Notes: generated from the letters alone by a model not told the origin. A stretch of 64,000 bases of DNA from Sepiola atlantica (GCA_963556195.1 OY744519.1:111695645-111759644); one strand, 5' to 3'. Shown: positions 23,842-34,759, numbered from the stretch's first letter. Numbers and translations: made by a program.

Positions 23842-25270
23842 GTGGTTCCTTGTATTTCTATTTTAAAACCAATAGATCTCATGACTAGCTTTGAAAATGA
23901 CCTCTTAAATGTAATTCAAAACTTAGAATTTCACAAACAACATAATAATTTCCACAAACAATTACACACCATCGTTAAAAACATAAACAGCTCTAACAAA
24001 ATTTTCGTAAAAGCGGATAAAACTAGAAATTTTTACAGAATAGATAAACAAGAGTATAACAAACTACTAACAGAAAACATTACGAAAAACTACAAAAAAC
24101 TAGATACAAGCGAACGTAAATACATAGATATAATAAATGCTGAAAGTAAACAACTCACCGATAAACTAAAAATTAGCAACAAAGTTAATAAATTAAAACC
24201 TAAGGAAGCCTATATCCTATTTAAAGACCACAAAAGTAACTTTAACAATAACCCCAGCACTCGTTTAATTAATCCGACCAAACCAGAAATAGGAAGAATC
24301 AGCAAAACAATTCTATCTAGAATCAACAAACAAATAAAAAAAAACCTAGAATTAAACCAATGGGTGAATACTGCCGAAGCAATTGCTTGGTTTAACAGTA
24401 TCGAAAATAAGAACAAATGTACGTTCCTACAATTCGACATAGTGGACTTGTACCCATCTATATCAGAAGAACTCTTCAACATCGCCCTAAAATTTGCCGA
24501 GATGTATACCGATATATCCAAGGATGAAATTCACATCATTAAAAAATGTAGGAGATCAGTTTTAATCAATAACGAGGACAAGTGAATTAAAACGAATATG
24601 ACAAACTCCTTTGATTTGGCCATGAGTGTCCTTGACTCTGCGAAGGCATCAGATCTTGTGGGGTTATTCATTTTATATACACTCACACATATATTTGATA
24701 ATACAGATACCGGCCTTTATAGAGATGATGGATTAGCAATAATAAGAGATTCCAACAAAGTCAAGGGAGAAAACTTCAAGAAAATTATACATGTGGAAAT
24801 GAAAAAAAACTAGGGCTTAAAGTAGAAGTACTGGCTAACATAAAAACAACTAACTTTTTAGACGTCACGTTAAACTTAAATAAAAATACTTACGAACCAT
24901 ACTTAAAAGATAACGCCAATCCAATATACGTAAACCCAAAGTCTAATCACCCCCCATCAATCATAAAACATATCCCGAATTCTATCGAATGTAGGCTTAT
25001 CAACAATTCTAGCAACGAAAGTGTTTTTAAAAAATCAATCAATATTTACAATACAGCTCTAAAACATAGTGGTTACCATAATACCAAAATTAAATATAAA
25101 AAACAGGACACTAATAATTGCAACAAAATTTAGAATAAAAGAAAAAGAAATATAATCTACTATACCCCGCCCTATAACATGATGCTAAAAACTAAACTGG
25201 GCAAAATATTTCTAAATCTGATTGAAAAACACTTCCCCGTAACCAATTCCCTGCATAAAATATTCAATAA
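23842..25270 (+). pseudogene. Reverse transcriptase of Penelope-like element (YRDD)
   Basis: Copies RNA into DNA. In order: IFVKADKT near 24000; KEAYILFKDHK near 24215; PSTRLINPTKPEIG; FLQFDIVDLYPSISEEL (first catalytic Asp) near 24430; a TGA at 24583-24585 where DKW is expected; DLVGLFILYTL; then GLYRDDGLA, with YRDD at 24718-24729 as the second catalytic box; TTNFLDVTLNLN near 24850; and YTPPYNMMLKTKLGKIF near 25160. In-frame stops lie at 24583 and 24810 and another near 25130; the frame shifts near 25275. YRDD in place of the YVDD of canonical Penelope (see 56.2 kb) marks a different lineage. Confidence 0.85.
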
Positions 25271-25479
25271 AATAACCTAAAACTATCCTACAGCTGCTGC
25301 AAAAACCTAGAAATGATAATTAAGGCACACAATAACAAAATACTAAAAGAGAACAGCAAAAAGGAAAAAAATAACAAATTTCAGAAAAAAGTGCAGAATA
25401 TAACAAAAATAACACTAAGGACAAAAATATAAACAATACTAATAGAAATAAACAAAACACTAATAATAACCACCCGAAT

Positions 25480-25945
25480 AGAAATGAAAAAGTTAGCAAT
25501 GAAGAGAAAAGATGTAACTGCATAAATCGTACACTTTGTTCACTACAAAATAAATGCCTAACCAAAAGTATTGTATACCAAGCAACAATATTTGCCAAGG
25601 AAAGACCAAATAACAAGAGATACTACGTGGGTATGACCTCCCTAGATTATAAAACCAGATATTATGACCACAAAAGCACATTTAAAAACAGAGAACGTCG
25701 AATTAAAACAGCACTAGCAAACCACTATTGAGAGCTCAAAGAAAATGGACGCTCACCAATAATTGAATGGAAAATAGTAAGACAGGCCAGTACATGTAGA
25801 AATTTAGACAACCCGTGTAGATTATGTCTGAATGAAAAATTTGAAATCCTAAATTTGAAAGATCCCCGAAATCTATTAAACTCTAGAAGTGAGATAGCAA
25901 ACAGCTGCTTACACAGAAATAAATTTACCTTAGGCTAACGATAAA
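25480..25945 (+). pseudogene. GIY-YIG endonuclease domain of Penelope-like element
   Basis: Reads KVSNEEKRCNCIN, CSLQNKCLTKSIVYQATIF, RYYVGMTSLDYKTRYYDHK (the GIY-YIG signature and conserved Arg), ANHY followed by TGA at about 25729 where Trp is expected, then ELKENGRSPIIEWKIVRQ and a second Cys pair, CRLCLNEKFEIL. The upstream Cys motif could bind zinc. The domain sits C-terminal to the RT, the order of most EN-bearing Penelope-like elements rather than the permuted type with an N-terminal nuclease. One stop; a frameshift separates it from the RT frame. Confidence 0.85.
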
Positions 25946-26254
25946 TAAATAAATAAACAAATAAGTAAAAAAACAAAACTAAACAAAAACTTTACAATTT
26001 AAAAATTAAAACCTAAAATAGAAATACAAGGAACCACGTGTTAAAATAAATTCACCCATTATATTGACACAACAAAGGAAACAGGATATAGGCAAATCTA
26101 GAGAAAACAGAACAATAGAACAGGATATAGGAAGTAACACCAACAAGACCTTTGTTCGCGGGAAGCTCAACGATTGGCTGAGAGAACAACAAAGAATCTG
26201 ATTGGTTAACTAGCTAGCCGTGTATATAAAAACACCCGGCAAAAATAACTCCAT

Positions 26255-26316
26255 GCATTTTAGCCTGAAGATTCCCCCCAGGGATGAAAAGCTGGAGCCT
26301 CTGTGTAGCTTAATTG
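26255..26316 (+). ncRNA. Hammerhead-like fold in right Penelope-like terminus
   Basis: CTGAAGA (26265-26271), stem II TTCCCC/GGGAT (26272-26285), GAAA (26286-26289), damaged stem III (AGC at the base instead of CAC), and UA at 26306-26307 followed by GCTTAA. The core is intact with A at position 7, but stem III is disrupted. Confidence 0.55.
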
Positions 26317-26445
26317 CCATAAATATATTTTCATAGCTTACTACCTAGCTCTACTTACGTATCGAGCACTGTTGAAGTAAATACTGAAAATTGATACATA
26401 AAAAATTATATCTCCTTATAAAATTTTATGTGGATACATGAAATA

Positions 26446-26448
<3 letters not shown>

Positions 26449-26521
<73 letters not shown>
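26449..26521. repeat. (TA)n(TG)n microsatellite at the right end of the Penelope-like element
   Basis: 46 bp of AT repeat continuing as GT repeat to 26521, directly joined to the element's 3' tail. Confidence 0.95.
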
Positions 26522-26523
<2 letters not shown>

Positions 26524-26610
26524 AACAACTTTGTTACAATACCAATTAAAAAAAACTATATATGATATAAATAATGATTGGAGGGGGAAAGATTCTTAGG
26601 TGAAATTGCA

Positions 26611-26920
26611 GGTTTTTAGAGTAAAACCCCTGTTTATGAGACATCTATATTTACCTGTATAACCAACATAGTTATATGCAATCTTGTTTAAATCACCTGA
26701 GAATAATGTATTTTTGTAATTATCTCCCTTACCCCAGAACTCTCCACTGGTAAGAGGTATACTTCACTTTTTATATGAGGAACTCTAAAGGCATGGATTC
26801 TTAGAGATAGGAGGAGGGAGGAAAGTATACAGATAAGCATAGATATCTCATAAACAGGGGTTTTAATCTAAAAACCCTCAGTTTATATCAATATCTATAC
26901 TTATCTGTACGACCAACACA
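26611..26920. repeat. Inverted and direct repeat cluster at DIRS-like 3' end
   Basis: 26611-26660 (containing AAAACCCCTGTTTATGAGA) is the near-perfect reverse complement of 26827-26877. A third, direct and more diverged copy follows at about 26870-26920 (ATACTTATCTGTACGACCAA). This fits the terminal inverted repeats plus internal complementary region of DIRS elements. Confidence 0.85.
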
Positions 26921-26999
26921 ATGAATTGAAATTGTAGCAGAATTCTGGATGGCGGAAAAGAAAGAAAAGAATTCACTTAGTGTTTTGCGATTTTGACTG

Positions 27000-27980
27000 T
27001 TCATGAGATGGAGGTTCTTGCAAAATTCTCTTCATCCAAAGCAACATCCCTTAGATAAAACATGTTCTCCGAAGACCAATAAGCTTCTTAGATGATGTCG
27101 CTCAGTGTCGCTCCATTAAACAAAGCTCAAAATGAAGCTAAGCGCCTAGTACCATAAGCCCTAAAAGGCTTACTTGATCCAAAGTCTCATATACATGTTT
27201 TATGGTAGACACAATCCATATAGAAATTATACTAATCACTGAAGGTCTATAATAGTTCTTCTGATAAGTAATAAAAAGTGCTTCATTATCCTGCCGTAAT
27301 CGTTCTAATCTCTTAATGTAGGCTTTCAAACAAAGATGAGGACAAAGAAGAAAGTTCACAGACTTATCCATAAAGTCAGGAATAAACCAAAGTGACTAAG
27401 TTTTCTTCAAACGATGAAACTTAGCAAGAAATTTCAAATTCAGTAGAAGTCAGATACCAGCGTCTTTTTGCCTAAGATTTGACTCTTTGGTGGAAAAAGT
27501 ATTGACTCTAGCAGCAGAAGCTAAAGCCACTAGGAAGATAGTCTTCCAAGATAAGAATTTTAATTCCCCGGAATCTAATGGTTCAAGAGGATGTTTAGTC
27601 AAAGCCCAGCGAAGAACTGTGAGTCACAGTTAGGAAGAAGCGGTTCAACTGAAGGATTAGAATGAAAGATTCCTTTAATCAAAAGGCCATCTCAATTTAT
27701 AGAACTTCTGTTCTAACCATTGTGAATAGCTGTTAATTCTGGTCTATATTCTGCAATAATTGAAGCTTTGCAACCTCTGACCTCGTGAAAATATATATAA
27801 AAAGTTTACGACGTCCTTTATAGAGGCAGAATATGGATTGATACCTCGTTCAATAAACCAGTCTTTCTTCATACATTCGCCCAATGAATGGTCTTTTGCT
27901 GTTCTCGATGTAACCATGACCTTTTGTAGAAACAGATTCTTTGGCGAGAGGGGGATATGCTGAGTATTTTCCATGCTACC
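27000..27980 (-). pseudogene. DIRS-type tyrosine recombinase (broken)
   Basis: Mediates integration of circular cDNA by site-specific recombination. Minus-strand landmarks: DWFIERGINPYSASIKDVVNF (N-terminal core-binding part) near 27860; GLLIKGIFHS near 27690; LCPHLCLKAYIKRLERLR near 27320; SIISIWIVSTIK near 27230; then FNGATLSDI and AYWSSENMF near 27080, matching the C-terminal box of these recombinases. Frames change several times. The catalytic Arg/Tyr positions cannot all be verified across the breaks. Confidence 0.8.
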
Positions 27981-28009
27981 AGTTTTAGACTTGCCTAATC
28001 TAAATGCAC

Positions 28010-28640
28010 TATTTAAATCCTATCGTCTAGATACAAAAAATATGTACTTGTCAGGTATTTAGAAATCTCCCTAGTGAAGACATGATCTTTGTAAACATCT
28101 TTGGAGTTATTGCCAATTCGAATTGCATTGCTTTGAATTAGAAGTGATTCCACTTTTAAGGAAATTGTAGAAATTGCCTGTAACCTGGAAAAACAGGATC
28201 ATGAAAGCAAACATCGGGTATACAGTACTCATCCAATCGTCTATCGTCAAGGTCTAACCAATAGTCCTGAAACGTTCTAATCTTGAAATGTGGAACCACT
28301 AATTTTGTAATTAGTTCTTTCATATTTAGAATAGGATGAAACGCTCCGGCCTTCTTGGGACCTAAACAGAAAGTGGTGTAGCACCCCCATCCTCCTTGGA
28401 CTTTGGGAACTAATTGTACTGCTTGTTTTCCTAAAAAGTCTTTTATTTTATCTGAAATAATACTGCTCTGGCAAGACGAACTTAATGCTGTCCTTTTTAC
28501 ACCAGTTTCTTTTGATGTTGAAGCAAACTGATGTGTTAGTTCTTCCCGGACTATGTTCATGGTCCAACAGTCGGAAATTATCTTTTTCCAACCATCCAAG
28601 TATCTTGCCAGTCGTCCCACGACGGGCACGGATTAAGGCA
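28010..28640 (-). pseudogene. DIRS-type reverse transcriptase fragment
   Basis: Minus strand: IKDFLGKQAVQLVPKVQGGW, FCLGPKKAGAFHPILNMKEL, VPHFKIRTFQDYW, CFHDPVFPGYRQFLQF, then in shifted frames LAITPKMFTKI and FLYLDDR near 28020-28040, the catalytic YLDD box. The sequence style (PKK, PILN, VPHFK) is DIRS-like rather than gypsy. The RNase H that normally follows seems deleted before the recombinase. Confidence 0.85.
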
Positions 28641-28989
28641 TCAAGCAGATTCCTATTACAAGGAACGAAACCCCAAGGATTTCTGAAAGCTGGACTTCTT
28701 AAAACTAGATTGATAACTATCCAAGTAGAAGCACTTAGTCCCTTCGTTTGCATAAAGCTGAATGCTTCTGCTTTTTATGACACAAAACTAAGAGGCTAAA
28801 CTATTTTCCATCATTAGGGAGCTTCAATTTATTTTCACTCCTCCAATAAAGTTCCTCCTGGATCTCTCTTGTGTTTTTCGGATAGTCTTTCAAGGAAAAG
28901 GGATCAACAAAAACTGTAGAATTATGAGCCACTTTTCTCTTATAAATACGGCTCTTTCCCAACCAAATTCAGTTCTCTAACCTCAACCA

Positions 28990-29400
28990 GAATACAGAAC
29001 TACTTGTAACAAAGGATGATAATGCCACCTCACTCCACCCACAAGCAGCCGGCAGCACCTCGACATCACTCTCCCATGAGCACACAGCCACCTTCCTTTG
29101 GCAGACAGACCGGCACCTCTTCAGTCAAAAGACACATTTTATCATTTGTTAGTGTATATATTTTAATACATTCAATCCTTTTTAGCCAAAATCTTTTTCC
29201 TTTGCTTCATCAGCAGCTGTTATTTTTTGTTCTCTCTTGCAACCATATAAGTATATAACAATAAGAGCTAAAAAATATTATTTACAATTATTTGAAGTTT
29301 TAGAAAATATTTAACTGACCCACCAATACACCAGAAAGTCAAAGTAAAAATAAACACTACAACATATGCTAAAAAGAATAAAATATTCCTCAGCCAATCA
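28990..29400. other. Short non-coding stretch
   Basis: A GC-richer patch at 29010-29140 reads SLHPQAAGSTSTSLSHEHTA in one plus frame, which is proline/serine-rich and not recognised. The rest is AT-rich with no signal. Confidence 0.4.
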
Positions 29401-29404
29401 TCTG

Positions 29405-29840
29405 ACATATCAAAATGGCTTAATAATAATAGAGTCAATCATCGACTCCGGTGGCTTGACCATGCCAGGCGAATGGAGGATGGAAGGATCCCAAATGATA
29501 TTCTTTATGGCGAGATCGTAACCGGCTCCAGACCAGCAGGAAGATCCGTTTTATGCTACAAGGATGTCTGCAAGCGAGACACAAGGGCAGGTGGCATCGA
29601 CCCAACTGGCTGGGAGTCTGTCGCTGAAGATCGTAGCAGCTGGAGAAGAGCTGTAAAGGCATGCTGCAAGAGGAGTGAGGAGATGAGAGACCAGCAGTGG
29701 AGGGAGAGAAGAGAGCATAGACGGCAAAGGGCTGAAACAGAGCTCTTGCAACCAGACACCACCTACATCCGTGGCAACTGCAACAGAGCCTGTGGATCCA
29801 GGATAGGCTTGCACAGTCACAGCAGATGATGAAATTCGGC
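29405..29840 (+). pseudogene. LINE ORF2 C-terminal fragment
   Basis: The plus strand reads LRWLDHARRMEDGRIPND, ILYGEIVTGSRPAGRSVLCY, KDVCKRDTRAGGIDPTGWES, WRRAVKACCKRSEE, RREHRRQRAE, and a final NCNRACGSRIGLHSHSR, a Cys/His cluster like those ending many LINE RT proteins. 5'-truncated but with an intact 130-codon frame, so relatively young. Not a host gene despite the good ORF. Confidence 0.85.
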
Positions 29841-30229
29841 AAGAGCAAATCTGAGGTACAGAACTCCATTGTCTTCTGAGACAGACGGATGCCAACAAAA
29901 TCATCTTTATATTTCTCTCTGAGGGAGTAAAATAAAAATACTCTTTGTCTCAATTGTTAGAAATTTTATTGAAACTTTTACTTATGAAAACAGACTAAAT
30001 ATTTCTTAACTTTGTTCCAGCAAAATATCAAGACAGCCATGAGTTCCATTCTGAGTTCTTCAAACAAATGAGGTGCTTTATTAGTTTTTATATCGATCAA
30101 TCAATTTTATTGGCAAAAAATTGCAAATGCAGCAAGCCATGTAAAAAGACAGTTAGCAGATATTGCAGCTATATATCGCCTGAATGTTTGTCCAAGGTCA
30201 CTTTAGACCTGGAAATGATAAGCATCATC
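29841..30229. other. Sequence between two LINE fragments
   Basis: 29841-29900 is probably the 3' untranslated end of the LINE fragment before it. The remainder shows nothing recognisable. Confidence 0.4.
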
Positions 30230-30570
30230 ACAAGCTCCTCTAGCAGACTGTTTCAGGGAGCAGAAACACAGACAGAGAATGCTGCCCTTTTTCTGTCAAG
30301 ACAAAAGCAACGATGGTACATCTATGGATAACCATGGAGACCACGATAGGCGTTGGGGTAAAAAAAACTCCTCTAAAGGTAGATTCACATTCCTGTTGAT
30401 GATGCTGTATGCCAGAATCAGGTCCCCTTTCATCCTTCGCTGCTCAAGTAAGAACAGATTTAGTCTTTGAAGCCGTTCTTTGTAGATAAGCATGGAGAAT
30501 ACCGTCACCATCCTGGTTGCTAACATTAAACGTTGAAGACTATGAAGCAATCTTCGGCTATTCATATTTA
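30230..30570 (-). pseudogene. LINE reverse transcriptase C-terminal fragment
   Basis: The minus strand reads VFSMLIYKERLQRLNLFLLE, QRRMKGDLILAYSIINRNVN and LPLEEFFLP. This matches the common LINE thumb/C-terminal pattern of ERL, LxLFxLExRR, GDLI. A different LINE family from the fragment at 29.4 kb, in opposite orientation. Confidence 0.8.
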
Positions 30571-31537
30571 ATGTCTTGTGTTTTAAACAGCAAGATTAAA
30601 CATGTTTAAAAAAATGATGCCAGCCAAATAACCAATAGATTAATCAGAAATAGAAAGACACAATTTATTTCCGTTAGATTTTTCAACAGAATAAAAGAAA
30701 ATCAGAAATGAATTTCACCAAAACAGAAGTAAAATGATGAGACCAATATAAATAATTCTTCAATATTTCTTTGAATCATTTTAGAGATGCCGAGGGAAAT
30801 CTAGGTATTGAAATATTGACACTATCAAAAGCAGAATTTTTACTTGATTAAATTATTATCTGCAGATCTTCCTGCGGGCGGGCTGCATGATTGATGTCAT
30901 GGAAACAGTTGCGGATTATTGAATTGGTTATGCAGAGTTCAAATACTATCATATCTCCAGCTAATATTGGGAAAATTATAAGCCCGGAATTTTCCTCACA
31001 TGTGAGCAAAGGAAGAGGTGCAGGTTCATACCTTTCCCTAAAAGTAATAAAAAATGTAAATGACTAGACTAGATCCAACTGGATTTGAATCCGGTATAAC
31101 ATTTCAACTATCTGTTTGAACAATGCTCCATACTTGATTCTGTAGAGAGAAATATGTTTTCGTGTAACATAAAAGTTATTAATTTTTTTCAAGGTAGATC
31201 TTAGATTTTTTTTTATGGATTATTCAAATGAAATAAAAATAGATGTAGACATTTTGTAATACGACCTTCAAAGCAATTGCAGGGAAAGAATGCATATTCC
31301 ATCTTGTGTAAAATGTAAAATATACAAGTGCTGTTTTCACCTGATTTAGATATAAATGTCTTCCTTTATTGGAAACTTGCAGTGCGAGATGCTTACATCA
31401 ATGGGAATAAAATTAGATTAAATTTATAGCTCATATACTGATGCCTATACATGTGTACGTAGAGTCTATCAAAATGCATCTATCTGGACTCATTCTCTTC
31501 CTCTTCTCTAAAAAAAACAACCAGCTAAACATATATA

Positions 31538-31541
<4 letters not shown>
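30571..31541. other. AT-rich sequence without recognised genes
   Basis: No coding similarity. GGATTTGAATCCGG near 31085 might be a B-box relic. Confidence 0.45.

Positions 31542-31576
<35 letters not shown>
31542..31576. repeat. (TA)n microsatellite
   Basis: 35-bp AT run. Read on the minus strand, an element-like end CGGGT, then 10 nt, then CTAGT stops at its right border, similar in layout to the end at 33626-33654. Confidence 0.9.
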
Positions 31577-31578
<2 letters not shown>

Positions 31579-31759
31579 TAGACAAAAAGTGACCCGTTGG
31601 TTCATCCATTTAGCTCGGGTTAGATTGTTTGAATCAGGAAAAAGTGAGTTTGCAAAGCCAGTTAAATATAAAAAATAAATGGATAAAATCCAAAATTAGC
31701 TTTCTTCTGCTATCTCTGTTATGCACACACAATTTTTTAGTGTACACTCTGATTCTATA

Positions 31760-32530
31760 CTTCTAAGTCTCTAGGACTGACTTCTATCCCAGACCTGAAA
31801 TGGAAGACAAACATCAAATATGTTGCTAAATTTGGTGGAAAAATGGTTAGATAATTCAACTGCTCCAGAAAGTACCTCACTCCTGATGCAATCCTCTGCC
31901 TGTATAAGAGCTAGATTTGTCCTAAGATGGAGTACTGCTGTTATATATGAGGAGGTGCCGGTCGGAGCATCCTTCCATGTGTTGACAGAATACAGAATCG
32001 ACTTCTGCAATCTGGTGGGGGACGATCTCTTCTCGTCCCTGCAACCTCTTTTACACAGAAGAGATGTTGCTTGCTTTTCTCTACTGTATCGTTATGGTGG
32101 GTGCTCGACTGAGCTCCAATTCATGGTATCTCCCTGTAAAACATTCACAGCAAGAACTTGTCTGACTATAACCACAGCAAGGAACTCTCTCTCTCTCTTG
32201 CTCTTTCTTTGTACCAAAAATCAAACCAAACTTCAATGAACAAGGTTTCTTTACTTAGAAAATCTCACCTGTGGAGCAATACCACAAGTCTGCTTTTCAA
32301 CCGACTACAGCATGGTCGTCTTCAAGTCTAATGTAAACAAATACTTGTCGAGCTATCCTCTTGGAAAATCAAGATATCTTAAGTAATCCTCTGCTCATTC
32401 CATCCAGTATTTCCAATCCTTTTATAACGGTAACCAACACCCAACCAGCATTCATTTTAACCCTTATCTTCGAGTGGGCCTTTGATAAGCGGTGATCTAT
32501 CAGTAATAAAATAAATTACTGACGCTTGTG
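31760..32530 (+). pseudogene. LINE fragment, C-terminal region and 3' UTR
   Basis: Plus-strand readings with frame changes include SLLVPATSFTQKRCC, LLYRYGGCSTELQFMVSPCK and RLQHGRLQV, the RT C-terminal region. It ends with the 3' sequence CTTATCTTCGAGTGGG shared with 8.75 kb and 49.33 kb. Many stops. Same family as the fragment at 48.87 kb. Confidence 0.75.
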
Positions 32531-32559
32531 TACCCCCTCTCTCTCTTTTCCTCTCTCAC

Positions 32560-33060
32560 TTTCTCCTCTTCTCTGTTTATCATCAGTCGAACGTAATAAG
32601 AAAAACATATAAAACTAAATAAAAAAGATTGGAATAGTATTAGTATTACTGCTTATGGGGATATTCCCTTTTGTTTATAATGGACTATTCCAATCTTTTT
32701 ATTTATTATTATTTATTTATTTATTATTCATCTATAATTATTTATTACCTTTGACTGTTATTAAACAGAGAGAGAGAGGGAGAGACAAAAGAGAGAGGTA
32801 GAACAGAGAGTGATAGAAATGAATAGAATAAGAGCAAGTGAATCAAACAATTCACAGTAAGAGAGGGTGAAAGTGATAGATTGAAGGTTAGTAAGAGATA
32901 GGTGGTTTGATGAGTTATTTGCAACTTATGGCTAATTAGAACAATGAAAACGGAAGTTTTCTTCAAACATGACTCAATCCCCAAACTGAGGAATATTTCA
33001 CATGTATTTTGTGTGATTTATATTTATATAAAGTTAGGTATGTGTATGTGTTTATATATT
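32560..33060. other. AT-rich sequence with a small hairpin
   Basis: AAAAAGATTGGAATAGT near 32623 is perfectly inverted at about 32683-32699 (17-bp arms). A purine-rich GAGAGA stretch follows at 32766-32870. No gene. Confidence 0.6.
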
Positions 33061-33061
33061 T

Positions 33062-33654
33062 CTATGCATATGATTCACTCCTAAACTAATTAACCGATCA
33101 TAATGAATTTGATAACACAGCTGCTAAGCCTAATGGTAGATAATGTGGGTTATATTTAGGTTATTTTTTGTTCTGCAAAGTAGATAACGAGGAGGCGGAA
33201 GTGCTTCATAAAAATTCAGATATCTCCGATTTTTGTGAAATTTTAACAATAGGTATTAAACATCAATTAATAAATATTCTCCAAATTTCAGTTCTTTTGA
33301 GTATTTTAAAGGGTTTTTAGGGGCATAATATGAGCACAACTTCCCATTTAAAAATTTAAATATTTCAGATTTGCATTGAATTTGATTGATAATCATTAGA
33401 TATCAATTCAACATGATTTACTGAATTTCAGTTTCTTTTCAAAATCTATTAAGTTTAAGGCTTATATTTTATACATTTTCTAGAATAAAAACCATGTAAT
33501 GAATTTTGATCAAAATTCGAACAAGGATTCTATACATAAGGTTTAGTAGCATTATGTCATGATTTTAATCTTCCTAAGGAAACATAAAAGTGGTGCAAAA
33601 CTATTCTGTTTGGGGAATTAATTTTACCCGTCCTGGGACGGGTATTCTTCTAGT
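33062..33654 (+). mobile_element. Non-autonomous dispersed element, Helitron-like 3' end
   Basis: A diverged second copy lies at 41548-42041 in the same orientation; both share TTAAAGGGTTTTTAGGG and GTGCAAAACTATT-type wording. The right end is ACCCGTCC-TG-GGACGGGT (33626-33643), a perfect 8-bp hairpin, then six bases and CTAGT (33650-33654). A short hairpin just before a CTRR end is the hallmark of Helitron 3' termini. The left end and a 5' TC are not established. No ORF. Confidence 0.55.
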
Positions 33655-34242
33655 AAAAATATATAGGAAAAAAGCTTTACTAACCCTAACCGTTGATTAA
33701 CTCAGCTTTAGTATAATAATAAATAACTATACATCTTTATCCTGCTAAATAAATCTGTCTGTATTATATAAAAGTAGCTATACTTCATTTTCACCCACAT
33801 TTTTTTCGTCTTGTTTTATTTCTTATATTCCAATTACATTTGTCCACATATTATATACTGCCCATCTCTCTCGAATATTTCCATGGTTACTCAGTAAGTA
33901 TAACACTATTATCATAATCAGTAGACGTTATCATTTCTTTGTCTTTTCAGATCTTTCTGATAGCAAAAAAGGTTGATGAAAACCCAATCCATTTATATCT
34001 AGCAAAAGGATAGCATTTTGCAATATTGCTTTATTTTTTGTCAAGGTTAACAGATCTCTGTTATTAACTCCTATGTTTGATGTCACAGACTCCTGCCTTT
34101 TAACTAGCGATGAAGTCTTCTTTGATTTAACCATCTTGTACAAACTTATATTTGCTTATCTGCTTATATTTATTTATGTAAATCTTTGTCTGGTCAATCA
34201 AATCGTGACACAGTATATCAACTTATTCTTTAATTTTATTTA
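33655..34242. other. AT-rich sequence without recognised genes
   Basis: No coding or repeat signal that I can name. Confidence 0.45.
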
Positions 34243-34316
34243 ATACAGTGCTTGCTTACAGTGTCTAGGTTGATTCTGTGGCAGGGGTTCGAACCGTGCA
34301 ACCGTCCGAGATTATC

Positions 34317-34364
34317 ATCCCTGCACTGATGAGAGCGAAAGCTCGAAACGCTAGCGTATGTAAG
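34317..34364 (+). ncRNA. Type I hammerhead ribozyme A1
   Basis: CTGATGA (34326-34332), stem II GAGC-GAAA-GCTC (34333-34344), GAAA (34345-34348), stem III CGC-TA-GCG (34349-34356), cleavage after UA (34357-34358), and stem I CCTGCA/TGTAAG with one mismatch. Every conserved core base is present. Confidence 0.85.
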
Positions 34365-34667
34365 TAAAAATAATTAAATATTATTTATTTAAAATTAATA
34401 TTGTTATAAGCCCCTTTAATAAGATTAAAGTTGAGCCCTGTTAAGTTAAAAATAGACTGACACGTAGCTATAAGGTATATTACGACAACGTTCATAGAAT
34501 CTTTAGTTAGTCTTTCTTGATATGCCGCCCTTCACATAAGTAGAACTTAAATTTCCTTCTTGAATGTGGTAATGTCCCATGGCCTAATGGTTACAGCGCT
34601 TGCTTACAGAGTCTAGGTTGGTTCTGTGGCAGGGGTTTGAACCGTGCGACCGTCCGAGATTATCATC

Positions 34668-34712
34668 CCTGCACTGATGAGAGTGAAAGCTCGAAACGCT
34701 ACCGTATGTAGG
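34668..34712 (+). ncRNA. Type I hammerhead ribozyme A2
   Basis: CTGATGA (34674-34680), stem II GAGT-GAAA-GCTC with one U-G pair, GAAA (34693-34696), stem III CGCTACCG with the inner pair lost, UA (34705-34706), and stem I CCTGCA/TGTAGG fully paired including one G-U. Compared with A1, stem I is better and stem III worse. Confidence 0.8.
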
Positions 34713-34759
34713 CAAAAATAATTTAATATTATTTATTTTAAATTAATATTATATATATA

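Larger units (their letters stand above)
23589..26448 (+). mobile_element. Penelope-like retroelement (RT + GIY-YIG) with inverted termini
   Basis: Order: an inverted terminal segment of about 280 bp (23589-23870), reverse transcriptase (23870-25270), a Cys cluster and GIY-YIG nuclease (25500-25940), then the 3' segment (25980-26448). The left segment is the reverse complement of the 3' one: both contain GGTTAACTAG/CTAGCTAATTAACC wording, CCAAT motifs and the hammerhead-like fold. Penelope-like elements are known for terminal repeats in direct or inverted arrangement with hammerheads. The ORF is broken by several stops and two frameshifts, so this copy is not autonomous. (TA)n flanks both ends. 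Confidence 0.85.
26590..28990 (-). mobile_element. DIRS-like retrotransposon (decayed)
   Basis: The minus strand carries, in order, a possible gag remnant (28640-28990), a DIRS-type RT (28010-28640) and a tyrosine recombinase (27000-27980), then a cluster of inverted and direct repeats (26611-26920). DIRS elements insert with a tyrosine recombinase instead of an integrase and have complementary repeats near one end, as seen here. RNase H and methylase regions are not identifiable. Many stops and frameshifts. Confidence 0.85.
34243..34751 (+). mobile_element. Hammerhead repeat locus A: tandem dimer, 348-nt unit
   Basis: Two copies of a tRNA-like plus hammerhead module, separated so that the predicted cleavage sites (34358/34359 and 34706/34707) are 348 nt apart. 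The first copy is truncated between A- and B-box; the second is complete, with A-box TGGCCTAATGG (34580-34590) and B-box GGGGTTTGAACC (34633-34644). Both end with AAAAATAATTAAATATT-like tails, the second stopping near (TA)n. Layout matches retrozymes: unit-length RNA released by two hammerheads. Confidence 0.75.

Noticed and set aside
29435..29953. 172-codon minus-strand frame opposite the LINE fragment at 29.4 kb
   Set aside because: It is the antisense shadow of a well-supported LINE C-terminal frame.
34579..34650. Ordinary SINE with a tRNA head at its 5' end
   Set aside because: In the tandem loci the tRNA-like part lies inside the unit, with about 150-190 nt of shared sequence before it, and is followed closely by the hammerhead. 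A circularly permuted, retrozyme-like unit fits better than a standard SINE.
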